A stretch of 64,000 nt of DNA. Origin: Nitrosomonadales bacterium. Its GTDB lineage: Bacteria > Pseudomonadota > Gammaproteobacteria > Burkholderiales > Gallionellaceae. Location of the stretch: assembly GCA_016177795.1 (NCBI GenBank), contig JACOUM010000008.1:62001-126000 (forward strand), written 5' to 3'. The notes beneath the pieces are model-generated. The model had not been told where the DNA came from. It searched no databases and saw nothing but the letters and a program-made list of their open reading frames with translations. Below are positions 30,827 to 42,058 of the stretch, piece after piece (positions within the stretch are counted from its first letter, which is position 1; each line of letters starts with the position of its first letter). The translations under genes and the position numbers were made by a program.

Positions 30827-30833
30827 TGCGGCG

Positions 30834-32954
30834 ATGAGGAATCTGATTCTCGTCAGCATAGTCATCGGCGGTGTGTTGCTGTATCTGCTGTCCAGCAGCA
30901 GCGCGAACACCGAAGTATTTTCGCTCAATTACTACAGCCTGCTCGGCCTGACCGGCGCGTTGGCGCTTTGCCTGATGGTGCTGGTAGGCTATCAACTGTG
31001 GCGGCTGCGCAATAAGCTGAAAGACAAAGTCTTCGGCGCCAGGCTGACCACGCGGCTGGTGCTGTTTTTCACGCTGATCGCAGTGCTGCCGGGCCTTTTT
31101 GTGTATGTGGTGTCGGTGCAATTTCTGGGCAAGAGCATCGAATCATGGTTTGACGTGCGCGTCGAGAAAGCGCTGGAAGGCGGCCTCAATCTTGGCAGAA
31201 GCGGCCTCGACAACAGCCTGAAGGAGCTGACCAAAAAAACCCAGTTCATCGCGCTGCTGCTGGCGGAAAAAAGGCCGGAGCAGTATCAGGGCGCGCTGGA
31301 GCAGTTGGTGGATGAAGCGATAGCGCAGGAGGCGGCATTATTTTCCACCAAGGGAAATGTGGTTGCGTTTTCCTCCAGCGGCAGCGCGCGCCTGCCGAAT
31401 TTGCCCGACAGCGAGGTATTGCGCCTGGCGCTGGACAAGGGCGAATATGCGGTAATTGATGCCATACCGGAAAAAGGGCTGACGCTGCGTGTGCTGGTGA
31501 CGGTCAATTCCAATACTCGCTGGGGCGGGCGGTATGTGCTGCAATTTACCCAGCCGGTGCCGAAGCAGGTTGAGGCAGATGCGGAAATGGTGCAGGCGGT
31601 ATATCGCGATTATCAGGAATTGACGCTTTCGCGCCTCGGTTTGAAGCGGCTGTATGCGATTACCCTGACGCTGTCGCTACTGGTAGTGCTGCTGACCGCA
31701 GTGTCGGCGGCGTTTTTTATCAGCGAGCGGCTGGGCTCCTCGCTGGAGGCGCTCGCGGAAGGCACGCGCGCCGTGGCGCAGGGCGACTTTACCGGGCAGT
31801 ACCCGATACAAAGCAGCGACGAGCTGGGGGCGCTGACCGGGCTGTTCAACCAGATGACGCACCAGCTGCATGAGGCAAAGCTGGCCAGCGAACAGCAACG
31901 GCGCGAGGTGGAAAGCGCCAAGGGGCACCTGGAAAGCGTGCTGACCCACCTTTCCTCCGGCGTGCTGGCGCTGGACGATGAATTGCGCGTGCGTTCGGTG
32001 AATACCAGCGCGACACAGATACTGGGCGTGCCGCTGGCGGACATGCAGCGCATGACGCTGGTGCAGATCGCCGAAAAGCACGGCCTGCTAAGGCCGTTCT
32101 GCCACACCATTATGGATGCCTTCGGCGAGGCCACCAACTACGAGTGGCAGCGGCAGATCGAGCGCCTGAGCAAGAACGGCAACCAGATTCTGCTGATGCG
32201 CGGCACGCGCCTGCCGCAGGGCGGCGAAGCCGGCTATGTGGTGGTGTTCGATGATATCAGCCACCTGCTGCAGGCGGAGCGGCAGGCGGCATGGGGCGAG
32301 GTGGCGCGCCGCCTTGCGCATGAAATCAAGAACCCGCTCACGCCGATCCAGCTTTCTGCCGAACGCCTGCAACACAAGCTCGGCAGCAAGCTGGAGGAAG
32401 GCGATGCGCAATTGTTGCAGCGTGCCACGCAAACCATCGTCAGCCAGGTTGCCGCGATGAAGAATATGGTGAGCGACTTCGCCAATTATGCGCGCGGCCC
32501 GGCATTGAAACTGTCGCATCTGGATATGCACAAACTGATCCGTGAAGTGCTTGGCCTGTATGAAGCGAACGCCATTCCCATTGTGCTGAAACTGGAAGCG
32601 ACGCACAGCGAGGTCAACGGCGATGCGACCCGCCTGCGGCAGGTCTTTCATAATCTGCTGCAGAACGCGCAGGACGCGTTGCAGGGCGTGGCGCAGCCGC
32701 AAATAACGCTGAGCACCAAAATGCAGGACGGTGAAATTCATCTGCATGTTGAAGATAATGGCGCGGGTTTCCCGGGAAGTGTTCTGGCGCGCGCCTTCGA
32801 GCCGTACATGACCACCAAGACCAAGGGAACCGGGCTGGGTCTGGCCATTGTGAAAAAAATCGTCGAGGAACATGGCGGCCGGATCAGTATTGAAAACAGT
32901 GCGAACGGCGGAGCACGCATCTATATCGGCCTGCCGCTGATTGAGGAGGCATAA
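30834..32954 (+). CDS. NtrY-like membrane sensor histidine kinase
   Basis: The 706-residue kinase has two N-terminal membrane helices (about 1-60), another at about 75-95, a periplasmic region, and a further helix near 280 before a HAMP domain. It then has a PAS domain, the phosphorylated His in RRLAHEIKNPL (about 495), and the N box NLLQNAQDAL with G boxes DNGAGFP and GTGLGLAI. This is the NtrY architecture, which in relatives senses redox or nitrogen status. Its stop overlaps the start of the response regulator by one base (TAATG), so the two form a pair. The signal is unknown. Confidence 0.92.
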   Translation: MRNLILVSIVIGGVLLYLLSSSSANTEVFSLNYYSLLGLTGALALCLMVLVGYQLWRLRNKLKDKVFGARLTTRLVLFFTLIAVLPGLFVYVVSVQFLGKSIESWFDVRVEKALEGGLNLGRSGLDNSLKELTKKTQFIALLLAEKRPEQYQGALEQLVDEAIAQEAALFSTKGNVVAFSSSGSARLPNLPDSEVLRLALDKGEYAVIDAIPEKGLTLRVLVTVNSNTRWGGRYVLQFTQPVPKQVEADAEMVQAVYRDYQELTLSRLGLKRLYAITLTLSLLVVLLTAVSAAFFISERLGSSLEALAEGTRAVAQGDFTGQYPIQSSDELGALTGLFNQMTHQLHEAKLASEQQRREVESAKGHLESVLTHLSSGVLALDDELRVRSVNTSATQILGVPLADMQRMTLVQIAEKHGLLRPFCHTIMDAFGEATNYEWQRQIERLSKNGNQILLMRGTRLPQGGEAGYVVVFDDISHLLQAERQAAWGEVARRLAHEIKNPLTPIQLSAERLQHKLGSKLEEGDAQLLQRATQTIVSQVAAMKNMVSDFANYARGPALKLSHLDMHKLIREVLGLYEANAIPIVLKLEATHSEVNGDATRLRQVFHNLLQNAQDALQGVAQPQITLSTKMQDGEIHLHVEDNGAGFPGSVLARAFEPYMTTKTKGTGLGLAIVKKIVEEHGGRISIENSANGGARIYIGLPLIEEA

Positions 32955-33604
32955 TGGCAAGCAAACAAATTCTGGTGGTGGATGACGAAGTCGGCATTCG
33001 CGAATTGCTCTCGGAAATCCTGTTTGACGAGGGTTATCAGGTGCATCTGGCGGAAAATGCCGAGCAGGCGCGCGCCTGGCGCATCGAGCGCGAGCCCGAT
33101 CTGGTGCTGCTTGACATCTGGATGCCGGATATCGACGGCGTGACCTTACTCAAGGAATGGGTCGAGCAGGACTTGCTGACCATGCCCGTGGTAATGATGT
33201 CCGGCCATGGCACGATAGAAACAGCAGTCGAGGCAACGCGCATCGGTGCGGTGGATTTTCTGGAAAAACCCATTGCCCTGCAAAAATTGTTAAGCACTAT
33301 CGCCAAGGCCATCCGGGAAGACACGCTCAAGCCGCAGGCCCAGGCTGCCGAGGCGCAAAGCCAGAATATTACTCTGAACATCGACGGGCAGGCGCAGCAA
33401 TTTTCCCTGCCGCTTGATTTGCCGCTGCGCGAGGCGCGCGAGCATTTCGATGCGCTCTATTTCGATTACCACTTGCGGAGAGAAGTCGGCAATGTTTCAC
33501 GGGTAGCCGAAAAAGTCGGCCTGGAGCGCACCCATCTTTATCGCAAACTCAAGCAACTGGGCATTAAATTTGCCAAAAAGGGCGGCGGAGACGAATCACA
33601 GTAG
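32954..33604 (+). CDS. NtrX-like response regulator lacking the AAA+ domain
   Basis: A receiver domain (1-120; phospho-Asp 54 in LLDIWMPD, MSGHG, FLEKP) is joined by a roughly 45-residue linker to a Fis-type HTH (PLREAREHFDALYF and NVSRVAEKVGLERTHLYRKLKQLGI). Normal NtrX/NtrC proteins have a sigma-54-activating AAA+ ATPase of about 240 residues between these; here it is absent and the total is 216. It therefore cannot activate sigma-54 in the usual way and may act as a plain activator or repressor. Paired with the kinase upstream. The next 209 bases before tkt hold no gene. Confidence 0.9.
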   Translation: MASKQILVVDDEVGIRELLSEILFDEGYQVHLAENAEQARAWRIEREPDLVLLDIWMPDIDGVTLLKEWVEQDLLTMPVVMMSGHGTIETAVEATRIGAVDFLEKPIALQKLLSTIAKAIREDTLKPQAQAAEAQSQNITLNIDGQAQQFSLPLDLPLREAREHFDALYFDYHLRREVGNVSRVAEKVGLERTHLYRKLKQLGIKFAKKGGGDESQ

Positions 33605-33813
33605 GAAGCCATATCGGTGCTGCGGTATAATCGCGAACCTGAACGGATTACAGGTGACCGCCAATGCAATTCGTCACGCTGGTCCTCCGGCATAACCAGC
33701 GGCCGGCAAGTTTGCCTGGTCGATTGGCTGACAGCTCCATTTAACGACGAAATGTGAATTTTCGAAGCTCCCTAACATAACCAACCCACAGAACATCCCG
33801 GAGGCAACAGGAA

Positions 33814-35832
33814 ATGGCTGCGACACGCAACATCACCCCACCCAAATTCAATGACATTACCGGCGCAATCCGTATGCTGGCGGTGGATGCCGTGCAAAAG
33901 GCAAATTCCGGACACCCGGGCGCGCCGATGGGCATGGCGGAAATCGCCGACGTGTTGTGGAACCGGCATCTGCGCCACAACCCGGCCAATCCAAAATGGC
34001 CCGACCGCGACCGCTTCATCCTGTCCAACGGGCACGGCTCGATGCTGGTTTATGCGTTGCTGCATCTGTCCGGCTACGACCTGCCGATGGACGAACTGAA
34101 GCGTTTCCGCCAGCTGCACTCCAGGACGCCGGGCCATCCCGAATACGGCTATACGCCGGGTGTGGAAACCACCGGCGGCCCGCTCGGCCAGGGCATTACC
34201 AATGCGGTAGGCATGGCGATGGCGGAAAAATTGCTGGCGGCAGAATTCAACAAGCCGAACCACGAAATCGTCAACCATCACACCTATGTGTTCATGGGTG
34301 ACGGCTGCATGATGGAAGGCATCTCGCACGAAGCCTGCGCGCTGGCGGGCACCTGGGGACTGGGCAAGCTGATCGCCTTCTGGGACGACAACAACATCTC
34401 CATCGACGGCCATACCGGCGGCTGGTTCACCGACGATACCCCAAAACGTTTCGAGGCCTACGGCTGGCATGTGATCGCCGATGTGAACGGCCATGACCCG
34501 GAGGCGGTCGATGCCGCGATCAACGCGGGCAAGAAGGTCACCGACAAACCGACGCTGATCTGCTGCAAGACCATCATCGGCATGGGTTCGCCGAACAAGG
34601 CGGATACCCACGACGTGCATGGCGCGGCGCTGGGCAATGACGAAGTCGCCGCGACACGCGAGCATATCGGCTGGAAATACCCGCCGTTCGAAATACCCAA
34701 ACATGTGTATGAAGCCTGGGATGCGCGCACCAAGGGCGAAGGTCTGGAAAAGCTGTGGAATAACAGGTTTGCCGAATACCGGGCAGCCTTCCCGAAAGAA
34801 GCCGCCGAGTTCGAGCGCCGCATCAAGGGTGAATTGCCGACGAACTGGGCGGCGCATGCTGCCGACATCATCGCCAAAACCAACGAAAAAGCCGAAACCA
34901 TTGCGACCCGCAAGGCTTCGCAGAACGCGATCAACGCGCTGGTTCCAGCGCTGCCGGAATTCCTCGGCGGCTCGGCCGACCTGACCGGTTCCAACCTGAC
35001 CAACTGGACGGGCTGCAAACACATCCGCGGCAAGAGCACCGGCAACTACATCAGCTATGGCGTGCGCGAGTTCGGTATGTCGCACATCATGAACGGCATG
35101 GCGCTGCACGGCGGCTTGCTGCCGTTCGGCGGCACCTTCCTGATGTTCTCCGAATACGCGCGCAATGCGTTGCGCATGTCGGCGCTGATGAAGCAGCGCG
35201 TGATCTATGTGTTCACCCACGACTCCATCGGTCTGGGCGAAGACGGCCCGACGCACCAGCCGGTCGAGCAGACTGCCACGCTGCGCCTCATGCCAAATAT
35301 GGAATTATGGCGTCCGTGTGACACGGTTGAATCCGCCGCCGCGTGGGTTGCCGCAGTCGAGCGCAGGGACGGCCCGACCAGCCTGGTTTTCAGCCGCCAG
35401 AACCTGGCGTTCCAGCAGCGCGATGCGGCGCAGATCGCCAATATCCGCAAGGGCGCCTACGTGCTGTCCGAGGCCACAGGCGGCAAGCCGCAGGCCGTGA
35501 TTATCGCGACAGGTTCCGAGGTTGCCCTGGCAATGGAAGCGCAAAAAACGCTGGCCGCAGAAGGTATCAATGTGCGCGTGGTGTCGATGCCGTCCACCAA
35601 TGTGTTCGACAAGCAGGATCAGGCCTACCGGGACAGCGTGTTGCCCGGGGGCACGAAGCGCGTCGCGGTCGAGGCGGGCGTGACCGGCGGCTGGTACAAA
35701 TATGTCGGGCTGGATGGCGCGGTGGTGGGTATGGATTGCTTTGGCGAATCGGCACCGGCGCCGGAGCTGTTCAAGCACTTCGGCTTTACCGCAGCCAACG
35801 TGGCTGCGACGGTGAAGAAGGTGATTGGCTGA
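33814..35832 (+). CDS. tkt: Transketolase
   Basis: This thiamine diphosphate enzyme transfers two-carbon units in the pentose phosphate and Calvin cycles. The 672 residues show [14 protein letters not shown] at the N-terminus, the ThDP motif beginning [20 protein letters not shown] in the pyrimidine domain and a C-terminal domain. A GGAGG site lies about 10 bases before the ATG. It heads a run of central carbon genes (tkt-gap-pgk-pyk-fba). In the leader, TATAAT at 33626-33631 is a possible -10 without a clear -35. Confidence 0.97.
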   Translation: MAATRNITPPKFNDITGAIRMLAVDAVQKANSGHPGAPMGMAEIADVLWNRHLRHNPANPKWPDRDRFILSNGHGSMLVYALLHLSGYDLPMDELKRFRQLHSRTPGHPEYGYTPGVETTGGPLGQGITNAVGMAMAEKLLAAEFNKPNHEIVNHHTYVFMGDGCMMEGISHEACALAGTWGLGKLIAFWDDNNISIDGHTGGWFTDDTPKRFEAYGWHVIADVNGHDPEAVDAAINAGKKVTDKPTLICCKTIIGMGSPNKADTHDVHGAALGNDEVAATREHIGWKYPPFEIPKHVYEAWDARTKGEGLEKLWNNRFAEYRAAFPKEAAEFERRIKGELPTNWAAHAADIIAKTNEKAETIATRKASQNAINALVPALPEFLGGSADLTGSNLTNWTGCKHIRGKSTGNYISYGVREFGMSHIMNGMALHGGLLPFGGTFLMFSEYARNALRMSALMKQRVIYVFTHDSIGLGEDGPTHQPVEQTATLRLMPNMELWRPCDTVESAAAWVAAVERRDGPTSLVFSRQNLAFQQRDAAQIANIRKGAYVLSEATGGKPQAVIIATGSEVALAMEAQKTLAAEGINVRVVSMPSTNVFDKQDQAYRDSVLPGGTKRVAVEAGVTGGWYKYVGLDGAVVGMDCFGESAPAPELFKHFGFTAANVAATVKKVIG

Positions 35833-35880
35833 GAGCTTTACTGGCAACCGCATTGCGGCAAAAAAGTTTTTAATGACTAA

Positions 35881-36900
<1,020 letters not shown>

Positions 36901-36906
36901 GAAATG

Positions 36907-36965
36907 GTGAGTAGTAAGTAGGAAGTGGAAAGTGGGAAAACCCACAGCGCCTACTCACTACTCAC
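36907..36965. repeat. Nested palindrome between gap and pgk
   Basis: Arms of 16 bases (36907-36922 and 36950-36965) pair with one mismatch. Inside is a second perfect hairpin, GTGGG (36932-36936), AAAA and CCCAC (36941-36945). There is no following T-run. The GTGAGTAGT-type text resembles short dispersed palindromes found between genes. It could set relative gap and pgk expression or be inert. Confidence 0.6.
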
Positions 36966-37002
36966 CACCCCTCACACTGACCGTCTTTTCATGGAGCAGA
37001 AA

Positions 37003-38235
37003 ATGTCTGTAATCAAAATGACCGATCTGGACCTCAAGGGCAAACGCGTCCTGATTCGTTCCGATCTCAATGTGCCGGTCAAGGATGGCAGAGTAACCTC
37101 GGATGCGCGCATTACCGCATCGATGGCAACCATCAATGCCGCGCTGCAAGCGGGTGCGCATGTGATGGTGACCTCCCACCTGGGCCGCCCGGCAGAGGGC
37201 GTTTATTCCGAAGAAAATTCGCTCAAACCTGTCGCACACGTCATTGCCGATAAACTGGGCAAACCGGTACGTTTGATCCGCGACTGGATGGATGGCGGCT
37301 TCGACATTGCCGAGGGTGAACTGGTGTTGCTGGAGAACTGCCGCTTCAACAAGGGCGAGAAGAAGAACGTCGAAGAGACGGCAAAAAAATACGCCGCGCT
37401 GTGCGACGTGTTCGTGATGGACGCATTCGGCACTGCGCATCGCGCGGAAGCATCGACCCACGGTGTGGCAAAGTACGCACCGGTCGCGGCAGCCGGAATC
37501 CTGCTGACCCGGGAGCTGGAAGCGCTGGGCAAGGCGTTGCTCAACCCGGCGCGCCCGCTGGTGGCCATCGTCGGCGGCAGCAAGGTATCTACCAAGCTGA
37601 CCGTGCTGGAGTCGCTGTCGGAGAAGTGCGAACAGCTGGTGGTCGGCGGCGGCATCGCCAACACCTTCCTCAAGGCGGCCGGCAAGAATGTCGGCAAGTC
37701 TTTGTGCGAGGATGACCTGGTTCCCACCGCACAAGCGCTGATGAACAAGATGCAGGCGCGCGGCGCTTCCATTCCCATCGCGGTGGATGTGGTGGTCGGC
37801 AAGAAATTCGACGCCAATGAACCTGCCGTGCTGAAGGATGCGGGCGACGTGGCCGACGACGACATGATCTTCGACATCGGTCCGCAATCCGCACAGGAAG
37901 TCGCCGACATCATCATGCAGGCCGGCACGGTGGTGTGGAACGGCCCGGTCGGCGTGTTCGAATTTGACCAGTTCGGTGAAGGCACCAGAAAAATCGCCAT
38001 GGCGATCGCAGCAACACCGGCTTTTACCCTGGCGGGCGGCGGTGACACCATTGCGGCGATCCAGAAGTACGGCATCTATGACAAGGTGTCCTACATTTCT
38101 ACCGCGGGCGGCGCGTTCCTCGAATTCCTCGAAGGAAAGAAACTGCCGGCAGTGGATATGCTGGAACAGCGCGCGGTGAAGAATGAGGCATCCGGTTGCG
38201 GCGGTGGTGGCGGTTGCAGCTGCAGCGGCGAATGA
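37003..38235 (+). CDS. pgk: Phosphoglycerate kinase with a Gly/Cys-rich C-terminal tail
   Basis: Pgk transfers phosphate between 1,3-bisphosphoglycerate and ADP. ATG at 37003 after GGAG gives 410 residues. Family segments include [30 protein letters not shown] and the nucleotide loop [13 protein letters not shown]. The usual end ([21 protein letters not shown]) is followed by a tail ending [13 protein letters not shown] at 398-410, with three cysteines. This is not part of the normal fold; it could bind metal or be a neutral extension. The next gene, pyk, starts 7 bases later. Confidence 0.96.
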   Translation: MSVIKMTDLDLKGKRVLIRSDLNVPVKDGRVTSDARITASMATINAALQAGAHVMVTSHLGRPAEGVYSEENSLKPVAHVIADKLGKPVRLIRDWMDGGFDIAEGELVLLENCRFNKGEKKNVEETAKKYAALCDVFVMDAFGTAHRAEASTHGVAKYAPVAAAGILLTRELEALGKALLNPARPLVAIVGGSKVSTKLTVLESLSEKCEQLVVGGGIANTFLKAAGKNVGKSLCEDDLVPTAQALMNKMQARGASIPIAVDVVVGKKFDANEPAVLKDAGDVADDDMIFDIGPQSAQEVADIIMQAGTVVWNGPVGVFEFDQFGEGTRKIAMAIAATPAFTLAGGGDTIAAIQKYGIYDKVSYISTAGGAFLEFLEGKKLPAVDMLEQRAVKNEASGCGGGGGCSCSGE

Positions 38236-38242
38236 CTATTTT

Positions 38243-39688
38243 ATGCTGCGCAGAACAAAAATAGTCGCAACGCTGGGGCCCGCTTCCAGCGACCAGAAAG
38301 TCCTTGAGCAGATGATTCGCGCCGGTGTTGACCTGGTGCGGATGAATTTTTCGCATGGCTCGGCGCAAGATCACGTGAAGCGTGCCGAGACCGTGCGTGC
38401 GGCAGCGGCAGTGGTGGGCCGCACCGTGGGCATCCTTGCCGACCTGCAAGGCCCGAAAATACGCGTGCGCAAGTTCGAAAACGATAAAATCATCCTGAAC
38501 AACGGGGATACGTTCATTCTTGATGCCGCGCTGGATGGGCCGGGAAACCAGCAGCGCGTCGGGCTCGACTACAAAAACCTGTACAAGGATGTCAGCAAGG
38601 GCTCGGTGCTGCTGCTCAATGATGGCATGCTGGAATTCAACGTCATCGAAGTCAAAGGCTACGAAATAGTTTGCCGGGTAGTGCGCGGCGGTGTGTTGTC
38701 CAACAACAAGGGCATCAACCGCAAGGGCGGCGGCCTGACGGCGCCGGCGCTGACCGGCAAGGACAGGGAAGACATCAGGACTGCTGCGCTGATCAGGGCA
38801 GATTACCTGGCGGTGTCTTTCCCGCGCAGCGGCGATGACATGCGCCTGGCGCGCGAGCTGATGGAGGCGGCAGGCGGCAAGAGCCTGCTGATGGCCAAGA
38901 TTGAGCGCGCCGAAGCGATACCGGCGTTGAACGATATCATCGAGGCATCCGATGCCATCATGGTGGCGCGCGGCGATTTGAGCGTGGAAGTTGGCGATGC
39001 GGCCGTACCCGGCTTGCAGAAGCGCATGATCAAAATGGCGCGCGCGAAAAACCGCCTGGTGATTACCGCCACGCAGATGATGGAGTCGATGATTACCAAC
39101 CCGATTCCGACACGCGCGGAAGTTTCCGATGTGGCCAACGCGGTGCTGGACGGTACCGACGCGGTGATGCTCTCGGCGGAAACAGCGGTGGGCGATTACC
39201 CGGTGGAAACGATCGAAGCGATGGCGCGCATCTGTCTCAAGGCGGAGCGGGAAGTTGAAGAGCACGTGTTTGACCGTCGTGTTGTGCAGCAAAAATTTGC
39301 GCGCATTGACCAGTCGATTGCCATGTCCGCGCTGTTTGCTGCGTCGCATTTCAAGGTGAAAGCCATTATTGCGCTGACCCAATCCGGCTCGACCCCGTTG
39401 TGGATGTCGCGCCTGAATGCAGGCGTGCCGATTTTCGCGCTGACCCCGGTGCCGGAAACCCTGAGCAAAGTGACCCTGTTCAGCGGGGTGCATCCCATCG
39501 CCTTCCATTCCAGAGCCAGGGGGCAGCTGGAAGAATGGCACCAGATCGAGGCAACGCTCCTGGAACGCGGCCTGGTAAAGGATGGCGATATGGTGGTCAT
39601 GACCATCGGTGAAGCGATGGGAAAATCGGGACACACCAACACGATGAAGATTATGTGCGTCGGTGATCATCGCAAAATTGAAACATGA
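38243..39688 (+). CDS. pyk: Pyruvate kinase
   Basis: Pyruvate kinase makes pyruvate and ATP from phosphoenolpyruvate. ATG at 38243 gives 481 residues starting MLRRTKIVATLGPASSD. Other motifs are MNFSHGSAQDH, the catalytic Lys region LLMAKIERAEA, MVARGDLSVEVG and MMESMITNPIPTRAEVSDVANAVLDGTDAVMLS. The B domain and C-terminal regulatory domain are complete. An in-frame ATG at 38183 lies inside pgk and is not needed. It is unusual to find pyk directly after pgk in a Calvin-type cluster, but this is common in Nitrosomonadales-like orders. Confidence 0.97.
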   Translation: MLRRTKIVATLGPASSDQKVLEQMIRAGVDLVRMNFSHGSAQDHVKRAETVRAAAAVVGRTVGILADLQGPKIRVRKFENDKIILNNGDTFILDAALDGPGNQQRVGLDYKNLYKDVSKGSVLLLNDGMLEFNVIEVKGYEIVCRVVRGGVLSNNKGINRKGGGLTAPALTGKDREDIRTAALIRADYLAVSFPRSGDDMRLARELMEAAGGKSLLMAKIERAEAIPALNDIIEASDAIMVARGDLSVEVGDAAVPGLQKRMIKMARAKNRLVITATQMMESMITNPIPTRAEVSDVANAVLDGTDAVMLSAETAVGDYPVETIEAMARICLKAEREVEEHVFDRRVVQQKFARIDQSIAMSALFAASHFKVKAIIALTQSGSTPLWMSRLNAGVPIFALTPVPETLSKVTLFSGVHPIAFHSRARGQLEEWHQIEATLLERGLVKDGDMVVMTIGEAMGKSGHTNTMKIMCVGDHRKIET

Positions 39689-39747
39689 ACTCGCGCGGCG
39701 CAAGGAAAATTAACCCCAATTTGTATTAAATTCATCAGGAGGAACAA

Positions 39748-40812
39748 ATGGCACTCGTATCTTTGCGTCAACTTCTCGACCACGCAGCGGAAAACGGCTA
39801 CGGCTTGCCCGCATTCAACGTGAACAATCTGGAGCAAGTCAAAGCCATCATGGAGGCCGCTGACGAAACCAACAGCCCGGTCATCATGCAAGGCTCCGCC
39901 GGCGCGCGCAAATATGCCGGCGAGGCATTTCTGCGCCACCTGATCGAAGCCGCGGTAGAAGCCTATCCGCATATTCCGGTGGTGATGCACCAGGATCACG
40001 GGGCGTCGCCGGCGGTCTGCATTCAGGCGATCAAGTCCGGCTTCTCCAGCGTGATGATGGACGGCTCGTTGAAAGAAGATGCGAAAACGCCCTCCTCGTT
40101 CGAATACAACGTGGATGTCACCCGTCGCGTGGTGGAGATGTCGCACGCGGTGGGCGTATCGGTGGAAGGCGAACTGGGCTGCCTCGGCTCGCTGGAAAGC
40201 GGCATGGGCGAAAAGGAAGACGGCCACGGCGCGGAAGGCGCACTGAGCCAGGACCAACTGCTGACCGACCCGAATGAAGCGGCCGAATTCGTCAAGTTGA
40301 CCCAGGTGGATGCATTGGCGATCGCCATCGGCACCTCGCACGGTGCCTACAAATTTACCCGCCCGCCTACCGGCGCGGTGCTGCGCATCGACCGCATCAA
40401 GGAAATCCACGCGCGCATTCCCAACACCCATCTGGTGATGCATGGTTCGTCGAGCGTGCCGCAGGAATGGCTGAAGGTGATCAACTCTTTCGGCGGCACC
40501 ATGGGCGAAACCTATGGCGTGCCGGTCGAGGAAATCGTCGAGGGCATCAGGAATGGCGTACGCAAGGTGAACATCGACACTGACCTGCGCATGGCCTCCA
40601 CCGGCGCGGTGCGCCGCCATCTGGTGGAGGACACCAGAAACTTCGACCCGCGCAAGTTCCTCGCCGCCGCCACCAAGGCGATGAAGGAAATTTGCAAGGC
40701 GCGCTATGAGGCCTTCGGCGCGGCAGGCCATGCATCCAAAATCAGGCCGGTCTCGCTGGATGCGATGGCCAACCGCTATGCCAAGGGCGAGCTGAACGCG
40801 ATCATTAAGTAA
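39748..40812 (+). CDS. fba: Class II fructose-bisphosphate aldolase, Calvin-cycle-type
   Basis: This Zn2+ enzyme joins or splits fructose-1,6-bisphosphate; the Calvin-type also handles sedoheptulose-1,7-bisphosphate. The 354 residues contain the Zn motif [11 protein letters not shown] and the later metal-binding HGSSS, with NIDTDLRMA near the end. The insert [20 protein letters not shown] matches CbbA-like aldolases. A strong AGGAGG precedes the ATG. With tkt, gap and pgk it suggests carbon fixation or gluconeogenesis; RuBisCO is not in the window. Confidence 0.95.
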   Translation: MALVSLRQLLDHAAENGYGLPAFNVNNLEQVKAIMEAADETNSPVIMQGSAGARKYAGEAFLRHLIEAAVEAYPHIPVVMHQDHGASPAVCIQAIKSGFSSVMMDGSLKEDAKTPSSFEYNVDVTRRVVEMSHAVGVSVEGELGCLGSLESGMGEKEDGHGAEGALSQDQLLTDPNEAAEFVKLTQVDALAIAIGTSHGAYKFTRPPTGAVLRIDRIKEIHARIPNTHLVMHGSSSVPQEWLKVINSFGGTMGETYGVPVEEIVEGIRNGVRKVNIDTDLRMASTGAVRRHLVEDTRNFDPRKFLAAATKAMKEICKARYEAFGAAGHASKIRPVSLDAMANRYAKGELNAIIK

Positions 40813-40858
40813 TTGGAGAATTGATTCCGTCGTACCGGCCGGGCCGCGTGCCGATATC

Positions 40859-41290
40859 ATGATCGAATACATCTTCTTTGAGGCGCCGTTGCGCAACGCT
40901 TTCGTTGAATACGCCGAAAGTCTGGGGATCACCTGCGCCTTGCACGATGATCCGATGGGCCTCGTCGTCGCGATACCGGAGGACATTGCCGAAAACCTCG
41001 AAGACGCGCTGGAAGAACGCTACGACGAATTACAGGACGAGCAGGCGCAATTGCTGGCAGCAGAGGAAGGCGGACTCAAGCGACTGGCCGGTTTCCGCTT
41101 CGACCTGCCCGACGGGCAATCGCGCATGGTTCCCCTGCAGCCAGACCTGGCAAAGCGTCTGCTGGCCGGATTCAGCCTCGAGGAAATACGGGCATTATTT
41201 GAAGCGGTCGCGCGCAGCGCGCTGAGCGCCGAAGAGAATTGCCTGCGCAAGGCGCTGGTGGAAGAGCGGACAGTACGCGAGGAAAAGTAG
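40859..41290 (+). CDS. Conserved hypothetical protein
   Basis: I do not recognise this 143-residue acidic protein. It has no signal peptide or membrane segment. The middle is strongly acidic and likely helical or coiled (EDIAENLEDALEERYDELQDEQAQLLAAEE), followed by a short beta-like stretch (LAGFRFDLPDGQSRMVPLQ) and a helical end. The frame is intact with typical local codon use, so it is probably real. No good ribosome-binding site is visible. It lies between fba and a nitroreductase, all on the plus strand. Confidence 0.7.
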   Translation: MIEYIFFEAPLRNAFVEYAESLGITCALHDDPMGLVVAIPEDIAENLEDALEERYDELQDEQAQLLAAEEGGLKRLAGFRFDLPDGQSRMVPLQPDLAKRLLAGFSLEEIRALFEAVARSALSAEENCLRKALVEERTVREEK

Positions 41291-41397
41291 CCGCGGCCGC
41301 AAGCGCACGGATTTGATTGCCGATTTCCGGTCGCGCGAATCGGTATAAACTGTCCACAGCATTACCAGGCAGTTCAATCCACCCGCAGGAGGCTCTC

Positions 41398-41994
41398 ATG
41401 TCACGCACTTCATTAGACCAGGCTGCACTCGACCAGCTCTTTTTCGACGCGCATACCCACAACGCCTGGCAAAAGAGGCCGGTGCCGGACGAACTTCTGC
41501 GCCGTCTTTACGCTACCTTCCGCATGGGGCCGACCTCGGCCAATAGTTGTCCGGCACGCATCGTGTTCGTCAAATCCAGGGAAGCGAAAGAGATGCTTGA
41601 TCCGGCTTTGCAGGAAGGCAATCGCGCCAAAAGCATGGCCGCTCCGGTCACCGCCATCATTGGCTACGATCTGCATTTCTATGAAAGGATGGACAGGCTG
41701 TACCCCAATGCGCCGGATGCGCGCAGCTGGTTCGACAAGGACGAGCAAACCGCCTTCACCAACGCCTTCCGCAACGGTACGCTGCAGGGCGCTTACCTCA
41801 TCATCGCGGCACGCGCGCTCGGGCTCGATTGCGGCCCGATGTCCGGCTTCGACAATGCCCTGGTAGATAAACTGTTCTTCGCGGGAACATCCGTGAAATC
41901 CAATTTTCTGTGCAACCTCGGCTATGGCGATCCGAAGGGTGTCTATCCGCGCAACCCGAGGCTGGAGTTTGACGAGGCGTGCAGAATTGCCTGA
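41398..41994 (+). CDS. Nitroreductase family protein, RutE/malonic semialdehyde reductase-like
   Basis: This FMN-dependent oxidoreductase has 198 residues and starts after a strong AGGAGG. The N-terminus ([20 protein letters not shown]) and the core ([35 protein letters not shown] [17 protein letters not shown]) match the RutE/HadB branch that reduces malonic semialdehyde in pyrimidine breakdown. No other rut genes are nearby, so the substrate may differ. It converges with pyrX. Confidence 0.87.
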   Translation: MSRTSLDQAALDQLFFDAHTHNAWQKRPVPDELLRRLYATFRMGPTSANSCPARIVFVKSREAKEMLDPALQEGNRAKSMAAPVTAIIGYDLHFYERMDRLYPNAPDARSWFDKDEQTAFTNAFRNGTLQGAYLIIAARALGLDCGPMSGFDNALVDKLFFAGTSVKSNFLCNLGYGDPKGVYPRNPRLEFDEACRIA

Positions 41995-42058
41995 AGGGCA
42001 TTGAATCGGGGGCAGCCGCAATGAAGAAGGTGATTGTTGTGATTGTTGGAGGTTTCCT

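Noticed and set aside
33772..35256. Open frame of 494 codons opposite transketolase
   Set aside because: Antisense shadow of a conserved enzyme, with no recognisable domain.
38099..39703. Open frame of 534 codons opposite pyruvate kinase
   Set aside because: Antisense shadow; its translation is rich in His and Arg with no motif.
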